From: Bugula neritina
Taxonomy: Eukaryota; Bryozoa; Gymnolaemata; Cheilostomatida; Bugulidae
Length of the DNA stretch: 64,000 bases
Direction: 5' to 3'
NCBI GenBank assembly: GCA_964035545.1
Contig: OZ037769.1
Coordinates: forward strand, 6,444,429 to 6,508,428
The notes below the pieces were generated by a model, which saw only the letters and a program-made list of their open reading frames with translations, searched no databases and was not told the origin of the DNA. The position numbers were made by a program, and so were the translations under genes. Positions 25,501 through 38,800 of the stretch are shown one piece after another (the first letter of the stretch is position 1; each line of letters opens with the position of its first letter).

Positions 25501-26189
25501 CTTGTAAATTTCAGCTAAAATTCAAGTCAAATGCCAAATAGATTTAGTCAAAAAATCAATGTTTTAGTGTATTACAAACCACAGGTCAGATTTTTTCATG
25601 AGCTAAATTCAAGTAAAGCCACCTGTGTAAACATTTAAAGACAACCTGAAAAAATTGACAGTAGTAGTCATGACCATACTAAGAATGTGTAAATTTATCA
25701 TAACTGCGCAGTGGTTATCACTACAATTATCATAAAGTCGATAATATTGATAACTGATAAAACAAATTGAAAGCTCTGACTTTATTTTCTTAATTTACAG
25801 CTTCGGCTATTGACAATTATACTCAAAACTGAATAAGCAAAAATGCAAAGGCATACTAAATTAAAAGCAATAAAATCATATTTATAATAAAGATTCCTGA
25901 CAAATTTCACCTAAAATAACAAAATTAAAATAATTTTAGGCTATATTTGTATAACACAATATTACTATTGCTAATATTACAAACTATAAAGGCCAAACTT
26001 ACTCCCAGTGACAAACCAATAGCAATTATTTGATTACTATTACTTCAGTAATGTTTATCAACATAATAATATATACTATAATAGCCACATTCACTTTGAA
26101 TGATTGATACTGATAGTCAGTATCAATATCATGCAAATTAATGTAATAATATTATTAATTATAAAATTGAAAATGATTTATTATTTATA
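25501..26189. other. 5' flank of RPA2
   Basis: AT-rich intergenic sequence between the RPA2 start codon and the 5' end of the LINE. It must hold the RPA2 promoter and 5' UTR, but no core-promoter element stands out. No ORF of interest. Confidence 0.4.
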
Positions 26190-26194
26190 ATAAA

Positions 26195-26499
26195 AAACAG
26201 AAAATGATGTACAAAAACGTCCAATCAAGGTGAGATTTGAGGATGAGCAATCAAAATGGGAGTTCGTTAAAAGGTTCAACAATCAAATACTGAGAGAACA
26301 AGGTATTTACTGCAGACTTGATGAAAGCAAAGAAATCCGAAATCAACAATTCCAGCTGAGAAAGGAAGTTAACAGGCTTAGAGAGGAAAATACATCTATA
26401 GCATTTCGAGTGAGAGACATGCATATACAAGAAAAGCAAGCCTCGGGGGAATGGAAAATAATGAAACAAGTCCAGCAAAAGAGAGTGACGGAATGCTGA
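26195..26499 (+). pseudogene. LINE ORF1, C-terminal part
   Basis: Open from the element's truncated end to TGA at 26497-26499, about 100 residues. It contains KRPIKVRFEDEQSKWEFVKR, then a basic/acidic helix with FQLRKEVNRLREENTS. This resembles the RNA-binding C-terminal region of CR1/L1-type ORF1 proteins (family resemblance only). The N-terminus is missing. It overlaps the ORF2 start in another frame. Confidence 0.6.
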
Positions 26500-29222
26500 A
26501 AGTATTCCTCGCCAACACTAGATCTGTTAAAGGTAAAACCACTGAACTGCAATTTCTCACCACAGATTCTGACATAATTTGTGTCACTGAAACACACCTA
26601 GGTGACACAATACCTAATAGCAATATTCTACCAATCAAGAACAAAACAGTATTTCGTCGTGATCGCAACATTTGTGGGGGAGGAGTTATGGTGGCTGTAT
26701 GCGACCGTTTAAATCCCAAACTAGTAGATCTTAGTGAGTATAGGGAAGAGGTGGTAGCAGTGAAAATTCAACCACGAATGGTCATCTGCTGTTACTACAG
26801 ACCTTATGTACATCTCTCCAACACAGATGTTATAAATGATATTTTGGATTACCTACAAAGAGAGTATCAAAGGCACACTATTTTGTTTGTTGGAGATATG
26901 AACTTTCCAGGGATTGACTGGAATACAAAAGCAGTAAAGCCCTTGACCCCATACAAAAAGATTCATCAGAATTTTCTTAATGTACTAAATAGCCATAAAA
27001 TGACTCAAGTGGTAAAAGGATCAACACACCTTCTTGGTAACACGCTGGACTTAATATGCACCAACCAGCCTAACGTTATATGTGACACTGAGATCATAAG
27101 CCCAGGTCTTAGTGATCATTCATTGATCATTACTCATGTCCAAAGTGCAACCACCGCTACCCTGAGAAAACCACAAACTTTCCGGCTGTACAAGAAAGCC
27201 AATCAAGAAGCATTTCAGGAAGATATGCAAAAAACATCAGAGGCATTAGCAGTTTTGGAGGACCCAGAGGAAATGTGGAATCTCTTCGCGGAAAACTTAC
27301 AAAGAAGTATTGGTCAGCACGTCCCAATCAAGCAGCTGAAATCACCCCACCCCTCTGTCCCAGAGTGGTTCAATAAACAAGCTATGAAAATCAAAGAAAG
27401 AGTAAGGAAGGCACATAGGCGATCCAAAGTCAGCTCAAATAGCTTTGATCGTGAACAGTACAAAAAACTGAGAAGAGACGGGAAGAAAGAGCTGGAAGTA
27501 ATACGAAAAACCTTTTACACAAACAGAATATATCGTCCACTAAAAAGAGGGAACTCAAAGCCTTTCTTCAAACTGCTTAAAGCAGACAAAAACAAAAGAC
27601 AAGAGCTATTGGTACTGAAGGACGATCAAAATATAGTGACGGAAGATCCTGTCCAATGCGCTGAGTTGTTGAACACTTTTTTCCAGAGTCAGTTCCAGCT
27701 GGGCTTTATGGCAGAAGACTTCTCAAGGATCGAAACCGATGCCCAAGATTCTATTGATGTTACACCAGAAGGGGTTGCCAAACTTATCCAAAATTTGCCA
27801 AATGGAAAATCGCCAGGACCTGATGGAATTCGAAAGCCTGACATGCTCATAGACTTGGAGGGTACTGCTAGATGTCTTGCTCTGATCTACAAAAGTTCCT
27901 TAGACACAGGTAAACTGCCAAAACAGTGGAAACTTGCAAATGTCACACCAATACATAAAGGCGGGGGCAGTGAATCTCCAAACAACTTTAGGCCCGTATC
28001 CCTGACAAGTATTCCCTGTAAAATGATGGAGCACATCGTGCTTCATCACCTCAATGAAAAGCTTGACAGTGTGCTTCACCATCGACAGCATGGTTTTAGG
28101 AAAGGACTGTCCTGCCAAACTCAACTGTGTGTTACCTACCATGACCTAGTAAAAGCAGCCGATGAAGGACATACTACCCATGCAGTAGTTATGGATTTCA
28201 AAAAGGCTTTTGACAAGGTACCTCACCTTATGTTGCTCCAAAAATTACAAGAGATACCGGGTATAAATGGATACCTCCTTAACTGGATACTCGATTTTCT
28301 TTCCGACCGACAGCAGTCTGTTGTACTTAGAGGGGCAAGCTCTCAAAAGTGCCGAGTAACCTCAGGAGTGCCGCAGGGATCTGTGCTAGGCCCAATCCTG
28401 TTTTTGTGCTATATAAATGATCTTCCGGATTTGTTGTCATGTAAAGTCAGCCTCTATGCTGATGACACTCTACTTTACCAAACTGTGAACACCACTAAGG
28501 ATGCAGAACTATTCCAAACTAATATTAACGCTGTATATGAGTGGTCTCTAAAATGGAAAGTGCCCTTCAATGAACAGAAATGCCAAGCAATTAATTTTGG
28601 TAAGGTAACCCCTATATCACACTACAAACTCGGTACCACATGCCTTGCGTGGGTACAAAGCACTAAATACCTTGGGGTAACCATCCAGTCAAACCTAAAG
28701 TTTGATTAACACATAAATAACAAGTGTACCAAGTCCCGGAAAATTCTTGGCGGCATCAAGCATTTGATGTATGATGCCCCAAAAGATGCTAAGCTATTGG
28801 CTTATACAAGTCTATGTAGGCCTATACTCGATTATGCGGATGTGGTTTGGGATCCTGCGGCTAGGGGTAAAGTGCATGATATAGAGCTGGTCCAGAACAG
28901 TGCCATACGATTTATAAGCAATATGAAGGGACGTGCTGACAGTGTTTCTGAGGCGAGGGATGAGTTAGGACTCCGGTCGCTGGAAGACAGACGAAAAAAT
29001 CATCGACTGTGTTTGCTGACCCGAATTCTTCAAAATGAGGATCAACACCAGTCTCTATCCAGAGCCTATGACGAAATAATTGAAGGCAGGGAACTTGTAA
29101 CTGTAACCACTCGAGCGGCTGCCAGAGGAGAGCTTATCTCTATATCATCTAGGAAAAACTTATTCCACACTAGTTTTCTACCACGAACAATTCGTGAAAT
29201 GCGCGGAGAATATAATAACTAA
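26451..29222 (+). pseudogene. LINE ORF2: endonuclease-reverse transcriptase with one in-frame stop
   Basis: Starts at ATG 26451, 49 bp before the ORF1 stop. The first 752 codons are open to TAA at 28707-28709, and the same frame then continues open to TAA at 29220-29222. Endonuclease motifs: TETHL (E47), GDMNFPGIDW (148-157) and SDH (221-223). Reverse transcriptase motifs: GKSPGPDGI (452-460), MDFKKAFDKV (581-590), SGVPQGSVLGP (638-648), LYADD with the catalytic aspartates at 671-672, and KYLGVTI. After the stop the frame carries the CR1-like C-terminal region (YTSLCRPILDYADVVWDP). One nonsense codon is the only visible lesion, so decay is slight. Confidence 0.92.
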
Positions 29223-29419
29223 TTACAAAACAGCAAATGCTGTAACTAGTGCTAACCCTGGTCCAATGTAAGTTTTCACTAGAGGCTTCCCTATAGACTT
29301 TCCAGTTGCTGCGGAAGTCCTACCTCAACTGAGGTAATAAACTGAGGTAATAATAAATAAATATTGAAGATTCAACTTGACTTGATATTTCAATCACTAA
29401 ATTTAATGTAATACTAATA

Positions 29420-29760
29420 GTAATACTTATACTAATTTTCTCAATCACTCGTCATTATGATTATCAGATTATGATAATGATACTCATACTCGGTCTCAAT
29501 CACATGGTCCTGGTGATAGTGATACTCATACTCATAGTCACTATCATAGTGATAAACTCTGAGACTGAGTCTGATGTCATAGTGATAGTCATACTCATAC
29601 TGATACTCATAGGGATACTGTTAATGAGTTACTTGATACTGGTAGTGATACTCATACTCATAGTTACACTGATAGTCATAGTGTTACACTAAGACTAAGT
29701 AGAGTAAGTTACTGATACTGATAGTCATAGTGATAGTGGTAGTCAATAAGTCATAGTTCA
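29420..29760. repeat. Cryptic simple sequence (ATACTC/ATAGTGATAC-like)
   Basis: Shuffled runs of GATACTCATA, TAGTCACTATCATAGTGATA and similar words without a fixed period, located directly after the LINE tail. Confidence 0.7.
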
Positions 29761-30595
29761 TAGGGCAGCATAGCCATGGATAGAATAGTATATATTGTTT
29801 AGCAAACGTTAATTGAAAGTCAATTATTCTAAAAATGATAACAAACTGCTACTTGCTTTTATAACTACTAGTGCCAGTGCGGTTATTTTAATTTTTTGAT
29901 TATGATTATGATCACGACGGATAATCACGCCGCTTACACAGGATATATAACATTAAAGTGGAAAATGGAAACGCGAAATAAAAAAGTGTGATGTTTTTAT
30001 TTATTAGGAAAGACCTTGAGCTATGTTATTATTTCCATAAACTGACGTAAAGACAACTCCTTCTAATACCTGTTCTATACTTGTAAAGTTATTCAATTTT
30101 ATAGCTGAATGCATGTTATGTAATGAATCCAAGCATAACATTTAGCATAAATACCAGTCATAAGTTCTAGCAGGGTAGGAGCAAATATAGTGTTACCAAA
30201 ATTTAAACATTCTTTTAGGTTTAATGGTAATAACCCAGTATAAGAAACTAACTATAATATAACAACATAACCATTAACCGAGATAAAAGAATGCATGGAG
30301 ATATATATCTCAAAACAGCTTCTGTCCACAAATTGTGATATAATGCTCTATAATACTTTATGCTCAGCAATGACATTCAGTGATTGAGCTCTCTAACCAT
30401 GGCACAAACTCAAGTTGCAGCATTTTACAAAGTTCATGACCTCTAGAGTCACTTGAACTCTCTGGCTTGACTCTACACACGTTTTAAATACAAATGAGTA
30501 GAAACATAAGTTTCCACTGTTGCGAAGGGCAATGATCATGAAACTCTATTCTGTGCTGATCAGGGACAAATCCTGAAACAGCCCGCTGTCCACAG

Positions 30596-30597
<2 letters not shown>

Positions 30598-30630
<33 letters not shown>
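30598..30630. repeat. (TA)n microsatellite
   Basis: Uninterrupted TA dinucleotides for about 30 bp. Confidence 0.95.
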
Positions 30631-30632
<2 letters not shown>

Positions 30633-30729
30633 ACTATGTTATAGATTATAGCATGATTATCTAACTACTACAATAATATGGTCGTGTGATTTTAACTTTT
30701 AGCATATATACACACACTTATTTACTTAC

Positions 30730-31740
30730 CTGCAGTCACTCATACCCTCATCAAGTTGAAAGTTGGTATACCGACCAGATGTTCTTTAGTCAATGTTTCC
30801 ATACTGTAGTATTTTATGACTATGTCTTGTAACTTTTCTACTTTTTTCTGATTATAGGTTAATACAAACATTGCTGATGCTTCTTACGCACGGGACTTCT
30901 GAATATTTCTTTGATTCATTTATACCGTGGAATTGAAACTTCCTTTGCCTCCTTGAACTTTGGTGTCATAATCTACCTGCACCATTGGACTTGGTGTATT
31001 GAGCTCATCTTTTACATTGTATCTAATAGACCTCAGTATGAAGTTGTAGTTAAGTCTTTCATATGAGTTCATCAGCTTCTGCAGGCATTGCTACAAACAA
31101 ATGGAACTCTCATGACGTCATCCATTCTATTCTGTCTTAGATTTCCATGTCGTGTACTGAAAAATAAGCATCAATTATATATTGCTATTATTTTTCTGCA
31201 AGTTATAAATTGCTAATTTATTGGCAAAATCTTATATATGCCCAAACATGCTATATATTTACAACTTCAAGATGTTAGGTCATGCGTAATGCATGTTCTT
31301 TTTTCTAGACAGCTAATTGAACAAGAGTGGTAATGTGACAATATACACAGTGTACTCACCTAATGTGTGTGTTTTTTACTTCATACTTTATACTTTATAG
31401 ATCGTTGTGCAAAATTGTACTGAAGTCTTTTATATATAGCTAATTTAACAGTAATTTTCTCATGTCTATTCCTTGTGATTATAGACTTTATCTGATCCCT
31501 CTTTCGTGCACTGAAAATGAAAACAAAAATTATGATACATACAATTATGGTACTGTAATTTCCAAAATACTCTGATCACTGCACAAAGACCGTTTCTAAA
31601 AAACACAACAGTCACAACATAAAATTTTCAAGTCATAAATATTTTGTAATTTATCTAGTATAGTAGTACATAACATACATTACATACATGTAGAGTATAG
31701 TAATACCATAATATTATAATATACACAGTGTACTTACCTA
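30730..31740 (-). other. Duplicated exon-like module, unrecognised
   Basis: Two related minus-strand segments (near 30960-31165 and 31390-31525) each follow TTTTCAG and begin TRCACGA. Both encode a similar peptide in one frame: YERLNYNFILRSIRYNV in one and YKRLQYNFAQRSIKYKV in the other. Both copies are followed or preceded by AATATACACAGTGTACT with a donor-like GTGAGT or GTAAGT (31345-31370 and 31720-31745), and a further GTAAGT lies at about 30728. Neither copy is open from acceptor to donor in a single frame, so this is either a decayed gene, a non-coding spliced transcript or two copies of an unknown repeat. Confidence 0.3.
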
Positions 31741-32807
31741 TGAGTAGTTATACGATAGAACAACTACAAACACAACCCAAAATAGTTGGCAGCAAATTGG
31801 TTTGTTTAGGATAAGAACTTCCATAATTTCTAAAAATATCTGCAGTTATTAATTGTTCAGTAAGCAGCTCTGTGGACTGATAATTAAGTGTAACATTTGA
31901 ATACGTTGTGTCAGCGCTATGTCATCAACGATTGTCTTTCTCAATGTAATGCATTCTTCAGAATTCAATGCAGATATAATATTGTACATTATATTATGTT
32001 TAATTATGTATTTTCATTCTCAAGCCTAATTAATGGAAATATAAAAAATTGTCAAATCAAGAGAAGACAACTTCAAAAGTTTTTGAAATTTTTCTTATTG
32101 CTAAACTACACAAAAATACTTTACAGAGTTTTGCTTATTGATATAAATGTGACACAATGCAATAAAATATATTATGTGTACAATATGCAGCATATAACAT
32201 TACGCATGCAGTCAATATTCAAAATATCCGAATGTGTTTTTCTAAAAACTTGGAAAAAAGTTTTTGTGAAGTTTTCTCCAAAGGTAAATTTATCGAAATG
32301 ATTAATTCAAGTCATAGAGTAAGTTTTATTTATTAATGGCATTTGTAGAAGTCAGTGAACGCAGATATTAAGGCATATCAGAGAATTACTAGATGCTAGT
32401 TAACTGCTGATAAGCTCAATATATAAGAGACATGTAAGACAAACATTCAGTGGCACATTTATTGCAATAATTTACTGGGTTGCACAAGTGGACGGATTGT
32501 AAAATAAACTGGGCTAATTAGAATATTAAATATAATACATGCTTGTGCAAAAAAATAATATCAATAAAATATTATTGATCATAATAAAAATACTGAATAT
32601 AGTAGAAAATTATGCAGTATCTAAGGCAACACCTAATATTTACACATTGTGTTGAATAACATATTATCACAAAAATGGTATATGCGTTTCATAAACAAAT
32701 AGTAATAAAACATATATAAACTACTTATATATACAACATAGCAAAGTACGAAAATAGTCCTCATAGGCAGGTAAAATATATACATACTGTATTTTGCAGT
32801 ATGACAT

Positions 32808-35800
32808 TTAAATGGGTTTACGTAATTCAATAACATATAAAATAGCTTCTTTAATGTCAGAGTCGAGTAAATTCTTGGAGGCCATGATAAGGTTGTTTCT
32901 GTAAATCTCTATAGTTTCCTGGTGGTGTGCTGCAGTCTCCTACAAATAATATGCTTATAGTTAACAAAATTAAACAAATACTATAATAATATATCAGTTA
33001 CTAGTTCTCTGAAACACTATATACTAGTTAATAGTGATCTGAAACACATACAAAAGCAGCATAAAAAGAAAAATCATCATGCAGTTCTTCAACTATGTTT
33101 TATCTCATGATGTTAATTAAATAAGAATTTTTACTCTGAAAATTCATAAAGGTAACTCACCGCAAGTTGGGACTGCAGCTTTGCTATCTGCTGCTGCAGA
33201 GACTGCACGGTCTGCTGTGAGTCACGCATCGAGTCCCGTCTCTGTGGAGTTGCTGATAGGTCCTTCAACAGAGAAATCTGCTTCTCTAAACTTTGAATCT
33301 CCTGCTGCTTGAGTTCGTACATCTCCTCGTTACAACTGGACAGCTCAGTCAGTCTTTCAATCTCGTAGCTGAAAGGTCATACAGTACATACTATAGTTCA
33401 GATCATGATCACTCTTCAATGTTTAAAACAGTGGTGTGCTACTAAATTTTACTAACAAATTATATTTAATTATCTAAGATCAAACTCGAAAAAATATAAT
33501 TCTCAGGCTCACAAAATTTAGCTTCTAAAATTAATAACAAAAATTGAGTTGGCAAATAATCACAAATTGAAAAGTAGTTGTCAAGGAAAGTGTTGGATTG
33601 GGATTGAAAAAGTAGTGACTTGGCATATGATATGATTCTGGATGCTTGCGAATTACAAGACAAACAGACAGCAGCATCATAAATGTCCTTCAAGTGTAGA
33701 GTATGTATAGAATATATTGTACAAGAATGTGGCTTTAGAAAGTTGGAATAAACAGCTAGAGTAGAAGACAGTAGCTTACTGCTGGTCTTCATTGAAATCC
33801 TTTAGTATGAGCATCTCTGACTCCAGCTCCTCACACTTCACCATCAGGCTATCTATCTCTTCGTGACTTGACCGTCTCAGCACCTCTGCTGCCTTCTCGC
33901 TCTCTTTCATTCGGCGCACAGACTCGTCCATCTTCTTCATGAAACCTAAAATCATGAGAAAACGATTATATTCTTCCTTCACTTAGCAAGTTTACAAAAC
34001 TGTTATTGTTTTAACTCAAAAAAATAATAGACGTTGAGTAATCAGGTTAGAATAAGATAAATCCTTTTAATTACAATAATGCTAGCAATAGAGGCTTTTA
34101 CGCATTTAGAAAAAAGAAAACATATAGCTTATAATTGTGTTAAAAATGAAATTTGCAGTTACCAATAAAACAAATGACTTACCACATAATTAGTTGACAA
34201 ATTATCCAATGCATAGACCAACAATTTGATATTATTTATCACTAAAAACTTTTCCTTTACTTTACAAAATCTCAATATGTGATTGAAACTCACTTTGTCT
34301 ATCTTTAAGCATCCGCTTCTCATTGGCATCTTTACGCTTTAATCTTTCTTTGACTTTGCGGTACTCTCTGTCATACAACTCGAGTTTCCGACCAAGTCTG
34401 TCTACTTCCTTCTTGTAGGATTTGGTTTGCTCTACGGCCGCCACAGCCTTTTCTTTATACCTGCTATTGCTTTTAACCAGCTCCTCATTCTGAAAATATA
34501 ATGAAATGTGCCAGACAGTGAGGCCTAGTCTGAGTTGGTGACAGTAGGTAATCCTGAGTTTAAAGTCTCACATGTGAATAGTGGTGATAAAAAGACAAGA
34601 TCTATATTTACTTCTTAATGCATATAAATGTTGTATAGACCAATTCTCTAACAGCCATCAAATATTAAGAACTTTAAGACAAGCTTAGTATACAACCTTG
34701 ACTAAACTCATACTAAAGAATAAGCTAGCGTTTATTCTTAGCAACATCATTGACAGGAATCAAGACTTACCTGCTTTGCCAAATCTTCATTCTCTTGACT
34801 TTTAACATCAAGCGTTGATTTGCAGACGTCTAATTCCGAGTACAACTTTTTTCGGCCATGTTCAGATTCTTCATATTTTGACTAATTAGTAACAAAGTTT
34901 ATTTATAAACTATAAAATACTACATATAAAATAATAACACAACAAATAGAATGTACTAGCTTTTCCATGCTATAAATATAAATAACTCTATACTGACTCT
35001 AATCTAACTCTAAACCACGAACCTGCAGTTGAGCGAGATCTTCTGAAATGGAAAGTTTTTGTCTGTCTAATGCTTCGATCTCGGCTTTCAACTTGGCGAT
35101 TTCCCTGTTCTCTTCCTTCAAAGACATCTGCCGCTGCTTACCACTCACTTTGGCTACAGGTTTCACCTCTTCCTTCACCTGCTTCCCTGTGCTGTTGTTC
35201 AACACTAAATAGTGTAAAAGGGATTGTAGGCAGCAGTATGCAGCATGTGTTGTATCATATTCTCAAATAGCGATAATTTGTGTATAATACGAATAATTTC
35301 TGCTACATGTAACATATTTCCATTTAGTGTGGGTTTACATTTTTAATTTTGCATTTTGGTTTAGAACATGAATAATTTGTCTTACGAGCAGGCAACTTTA
35401 TATAATACAGCTATTTGCTATAATTGGCAATTTTGAAAAATCTGCTTCTTAGCATCTACAAAAATCAGTTATAATAAAACTACTTGAAGATGTTTGATAC
35501 AACTTAAAATTGTTGATGTCAAGAGATAGAGTATTTTAGACAATCAGAAAATAAAAATGCAGTAAGGAGTCCTAATAAAGCGAACTTACTACACAAGCCA
35601 GGAAACCCAAATTCGTCGTCTGAATCATCTTCATATTCACCTCCAAAGTCATCAATCCAGTTCATGTTACCATCTGGCAGTGTATCCTGCTACAACAGAA
35701 TATTTGCATTAGTTAGTGCAAAGATGTCAGACCAAATACTTGTGTTTAAAACAGAAATACATTTCATTTGTTACGTATGTAATTGTTAAAGTTTTAAGGC

Positions 35801-38800
35801 TCTTTACACTGTTTTGCACAACTCAAGTTACAGATAAGCGATAAATTCACAATAGTATATATTATCTACAAAAAATACATAACTCATCAACAAACTCACT
35901 TAGGTTAGCTCGTCAATAAAACAGCTACCTTAGTCTCTGATTATTAATAAGCATACAGACACTTGCACACCACATTTAAAGTTACCAGTTACCTTGACAA
36001 TAGACGTGTGTTGAGTTCTATCAGATGCCCCTCCAGCCAGATTCTCTAAAGTTGTTATCTGAGCCAACAGCTGTTTATTCCTAATCCGTTCATCTTCTAA
36101 CTTAGTGGACAGTTCACCCAGCTAGTAATAGAATGCAGAACTTGGTAGCAAATATTTTGAATTTATATATAAATTAGTATACAGAATATATCCAGTAGAT
36201 GGCATAACACAACTTTTCAAAAATTTTATTTTAAAAAAATATACTTCGAAAATAAACAGTTTGCAAATGGACATATCAAAAATAGGACACTTTCAATGGA
36301 TATATAAAAAAATGACATATTGAAAAATTGTCACTTTGAAAATGGGATCAGCTCTAAAATCTAGTTGGGTTCAAATGAGAAACTTTGATTGTAGACTACT
36401 AGGTAAAAAAACTTTTTATGTGCTTCTTTGTGAACTGTCTTTGTAAAATGACATTATTGAAAGATGGCGGAGTTGCCAAATAGATAGTATGGAAAAAGCA
36501 ATATTGTTAAGGCGCTATCAATAGTATGAAAATAATGGTATCATATCTCATACCTGAACCACCATCTCCATACGCTCATTAACCTCCAAGTCTTCTTGAC
36601 TCATCCTTCTTTTTTCTTTCTCTAAATCTCTCAACTTTTCACACATTTTCTCATAGTCAGACTTTAAATTGTCATAGTTAGTAATCAGATCATCATGAGC
36701 CTTCTTTAAATCCTGCTAACAGAATTATGCTTGGAAGTGTTGCAAGGAAAAATTTGAAAACAGCAAACGCTATCAGTTTTCTTGTGTTGATAATGTCAAA
36801 AATAACAATTACACAGAGCAACTTACTGTTGAGGTATTAGAATCAGGTTTGTTAGAGCTGGACTTGTCTACTGAAGCTACTACTGCCATGTCATTACTGT
36901 CATCACTATCACTGGATGACTCAGAGTCACTGCTACTCAAAGATATCCCTTCTGAAGCCATCAAAACATCCACTGGGTTACCAGACAATACTTTATCTAC
37001 AGTTGAGGTCGCTGAAATGTGTTTACCATTGCCTGAGGAACTCGCTGCTTCATGTCTGCCGGCAATGATCGTGTCTTGCGCAACATTACTGGTGGTGTTT
37101 GAGTCAACCTGACACAACACAGTGCCATCTTCAGCATCTAAATCAGTGACCATGATTAACTTCTTAGACTGAGTTACAGAGTTGTCTGTCGGTAGATGTA
37201 GTGCGGGCCCATCCTCTGTACCCTTGCACTGTGTGTCTCCATGTGTTGTAGAATGATTCTCATGGCTACTTCTGCCATGTTTTTCTAAATTTCTAAAAAT
37301 GCAGAACCATATATGTTATGATGCGTATTGAAAATATCTTATTTCTACCAAAACACAAAATTTCTATTAAACTCTAAGCCGAGCTCTCGAGTCATTACGA
37401 ATAACAACTCCAAATTTAAGAAGAATATTTGAAATCCTGCACACCACATATAAATATTAAAGAGTAATTTAAGTACAAATTAAAGTCTGTCTTGCTTGAG
37501 TTTTAACAGTTTGCTCTTCTATATTGTAAATACTAAGTTTTACCTTCAAGCTATAAGGGCCAGGCATATATTCTTAATCTTGACTTAGCAATAAAACTAA
37601 ACGTGTCCACACAATTAATTTAGTATATAGTATAACCTAATTTGAATAACCTATTCAGAAATGAACAAAAATAGTGCCACTAATTCTAAATTGAAATTTT
37701 AAAAGAATTCTTAAATCTTGCTTTATAACATACAATCTCCAATTTATGAGATTCTCCTAAAGTTGTACTCTGGCCCAGTGCCATAAAATTATAGACAAGT
37801 GTGAAAGTTGAACAATTATGTCAGGAAAGAACTTCCATGCGCTTTCAGTATGCTATGTAAAGTCAGCCGTCAGCTATCATATAATCGATACAGTATCACT
37901 GAAGATTAGTTACTCAACCCAACAACTGAGTATTGAGAGAACAGTAGTTTAAATCAGACTTTACATCTTTCACACAAATAGCAGCACAAAGTAAAGCTGA
38001 AAACTCGACAGAAATAGTAATATGTGAACGCACCTGTCACTCGTTTGAAGTTGAGTATTCTGTAAGTCTTTCAACTGAGATGTCACAAAACTGTTGGTAG
38101 CAGTGTGACGAGTTCGAAAAGTCTGGTAGTCAGAAGTATAGAGACAAGTAGCATACAGCTTGCTAATCCAGTTGAGAGTAAATAGAGTAGACTTTATTTC
38201 TCTAGTAAGACATGCACAGATGAACTTATAAAAATGAACTCCAAGAATGAACTGCGAGAATGAACTGATTCGTAAACACAACTGCCTCAGTATTTATAGT
38301 AAACAAAACACTCTAGAACATTCTCAAGCATTCCAGTATAGAATATTCTAGTAGAAAACATTCCCCACATGCCAATACTATTTATAGAAAATCAAAACAA
38401 AACAAAACATTGGAATTTCCATGGTTATTCGCAATTATTGCGCAACACCTTGTTTACATTGCTGGGCAGTAGTTAACATGACTAATGAAAACAATAACAA
38501 TGAACAATGACCCATCTCTTTGATCAGTCTAGAACATTTATGAACATTCGTGTATAATCATTAGGAAAAACCCGGTAAGTCTATTTATAGGTATATGTAC
38601 ACTCAGAATTTGTGACAACCCCCCATTCTAAGAGAAATTATCTTGATCATTTCTCCTAACTACTTAAAATTCTGAGTCAATTCGGCTTAGATAATCAGCT
38701 CCAACATTGTCCTTTTCTTGGATTGACTCCACCTTGATTCTGAAGTCCTGTAAATACATAGCCCATCTCATCACTCTGCTGTTTCTTACTGTACAGGTCC

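Larger units (their letters stand above)
26190..29361 (+). mobile_element. 5'-truncated non-LTR retrotransposon (CR1/L2-like)
   Basis: About 3.2 kb containing the tail of ORF1, a long ORF2 with endonuclease and reverse transcriptase, a short 3' UTR, and a 3' end of TGAGGTAATAA repeats followed by AATAAATAAATA. The apparent 5' end falls within ORF1, as expected from incomplete reverse transcription. No clear target duplication was found. The APE-type endonuclease plus RT layout and motif set suit the CR1/L2 part of the Jockey superfamily; exact clade not determined. It lies between RPA2 and the gene-poor region. Confidence 0.9.
29362..32807. other. Gene-poor intergenic region
   Basis: AT-rich sequence between the LINE and the 3' end of the RAI14-like gene. 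It includes the cryptic simple repeat at 29420-29760, a TA run at 30598 and a duplicated exon-like module at 30730-31740. A 134-codon ORF on the + strand at 31897-32301 is AT-rich and Lys/Phe/Leu/Ile/Asn-dominated and is treated as chance. Confidence 0.5.

Noticed and set aside
29471-29692. 73-codon hydrophobic ORF (Ile/Leu/Val runs), apparent membrane protein
   Set aside because: Product of the cryptic ATACTC/ATAGTG simple sequence, not a gene.
31897-32301. 134-codon ORF on the + strand
   Set aside because: AT-rich, Lys/Phe/Leu/Ile/Asn-dominated composition and no domain or neighbour support; expected by chance in such sequence.
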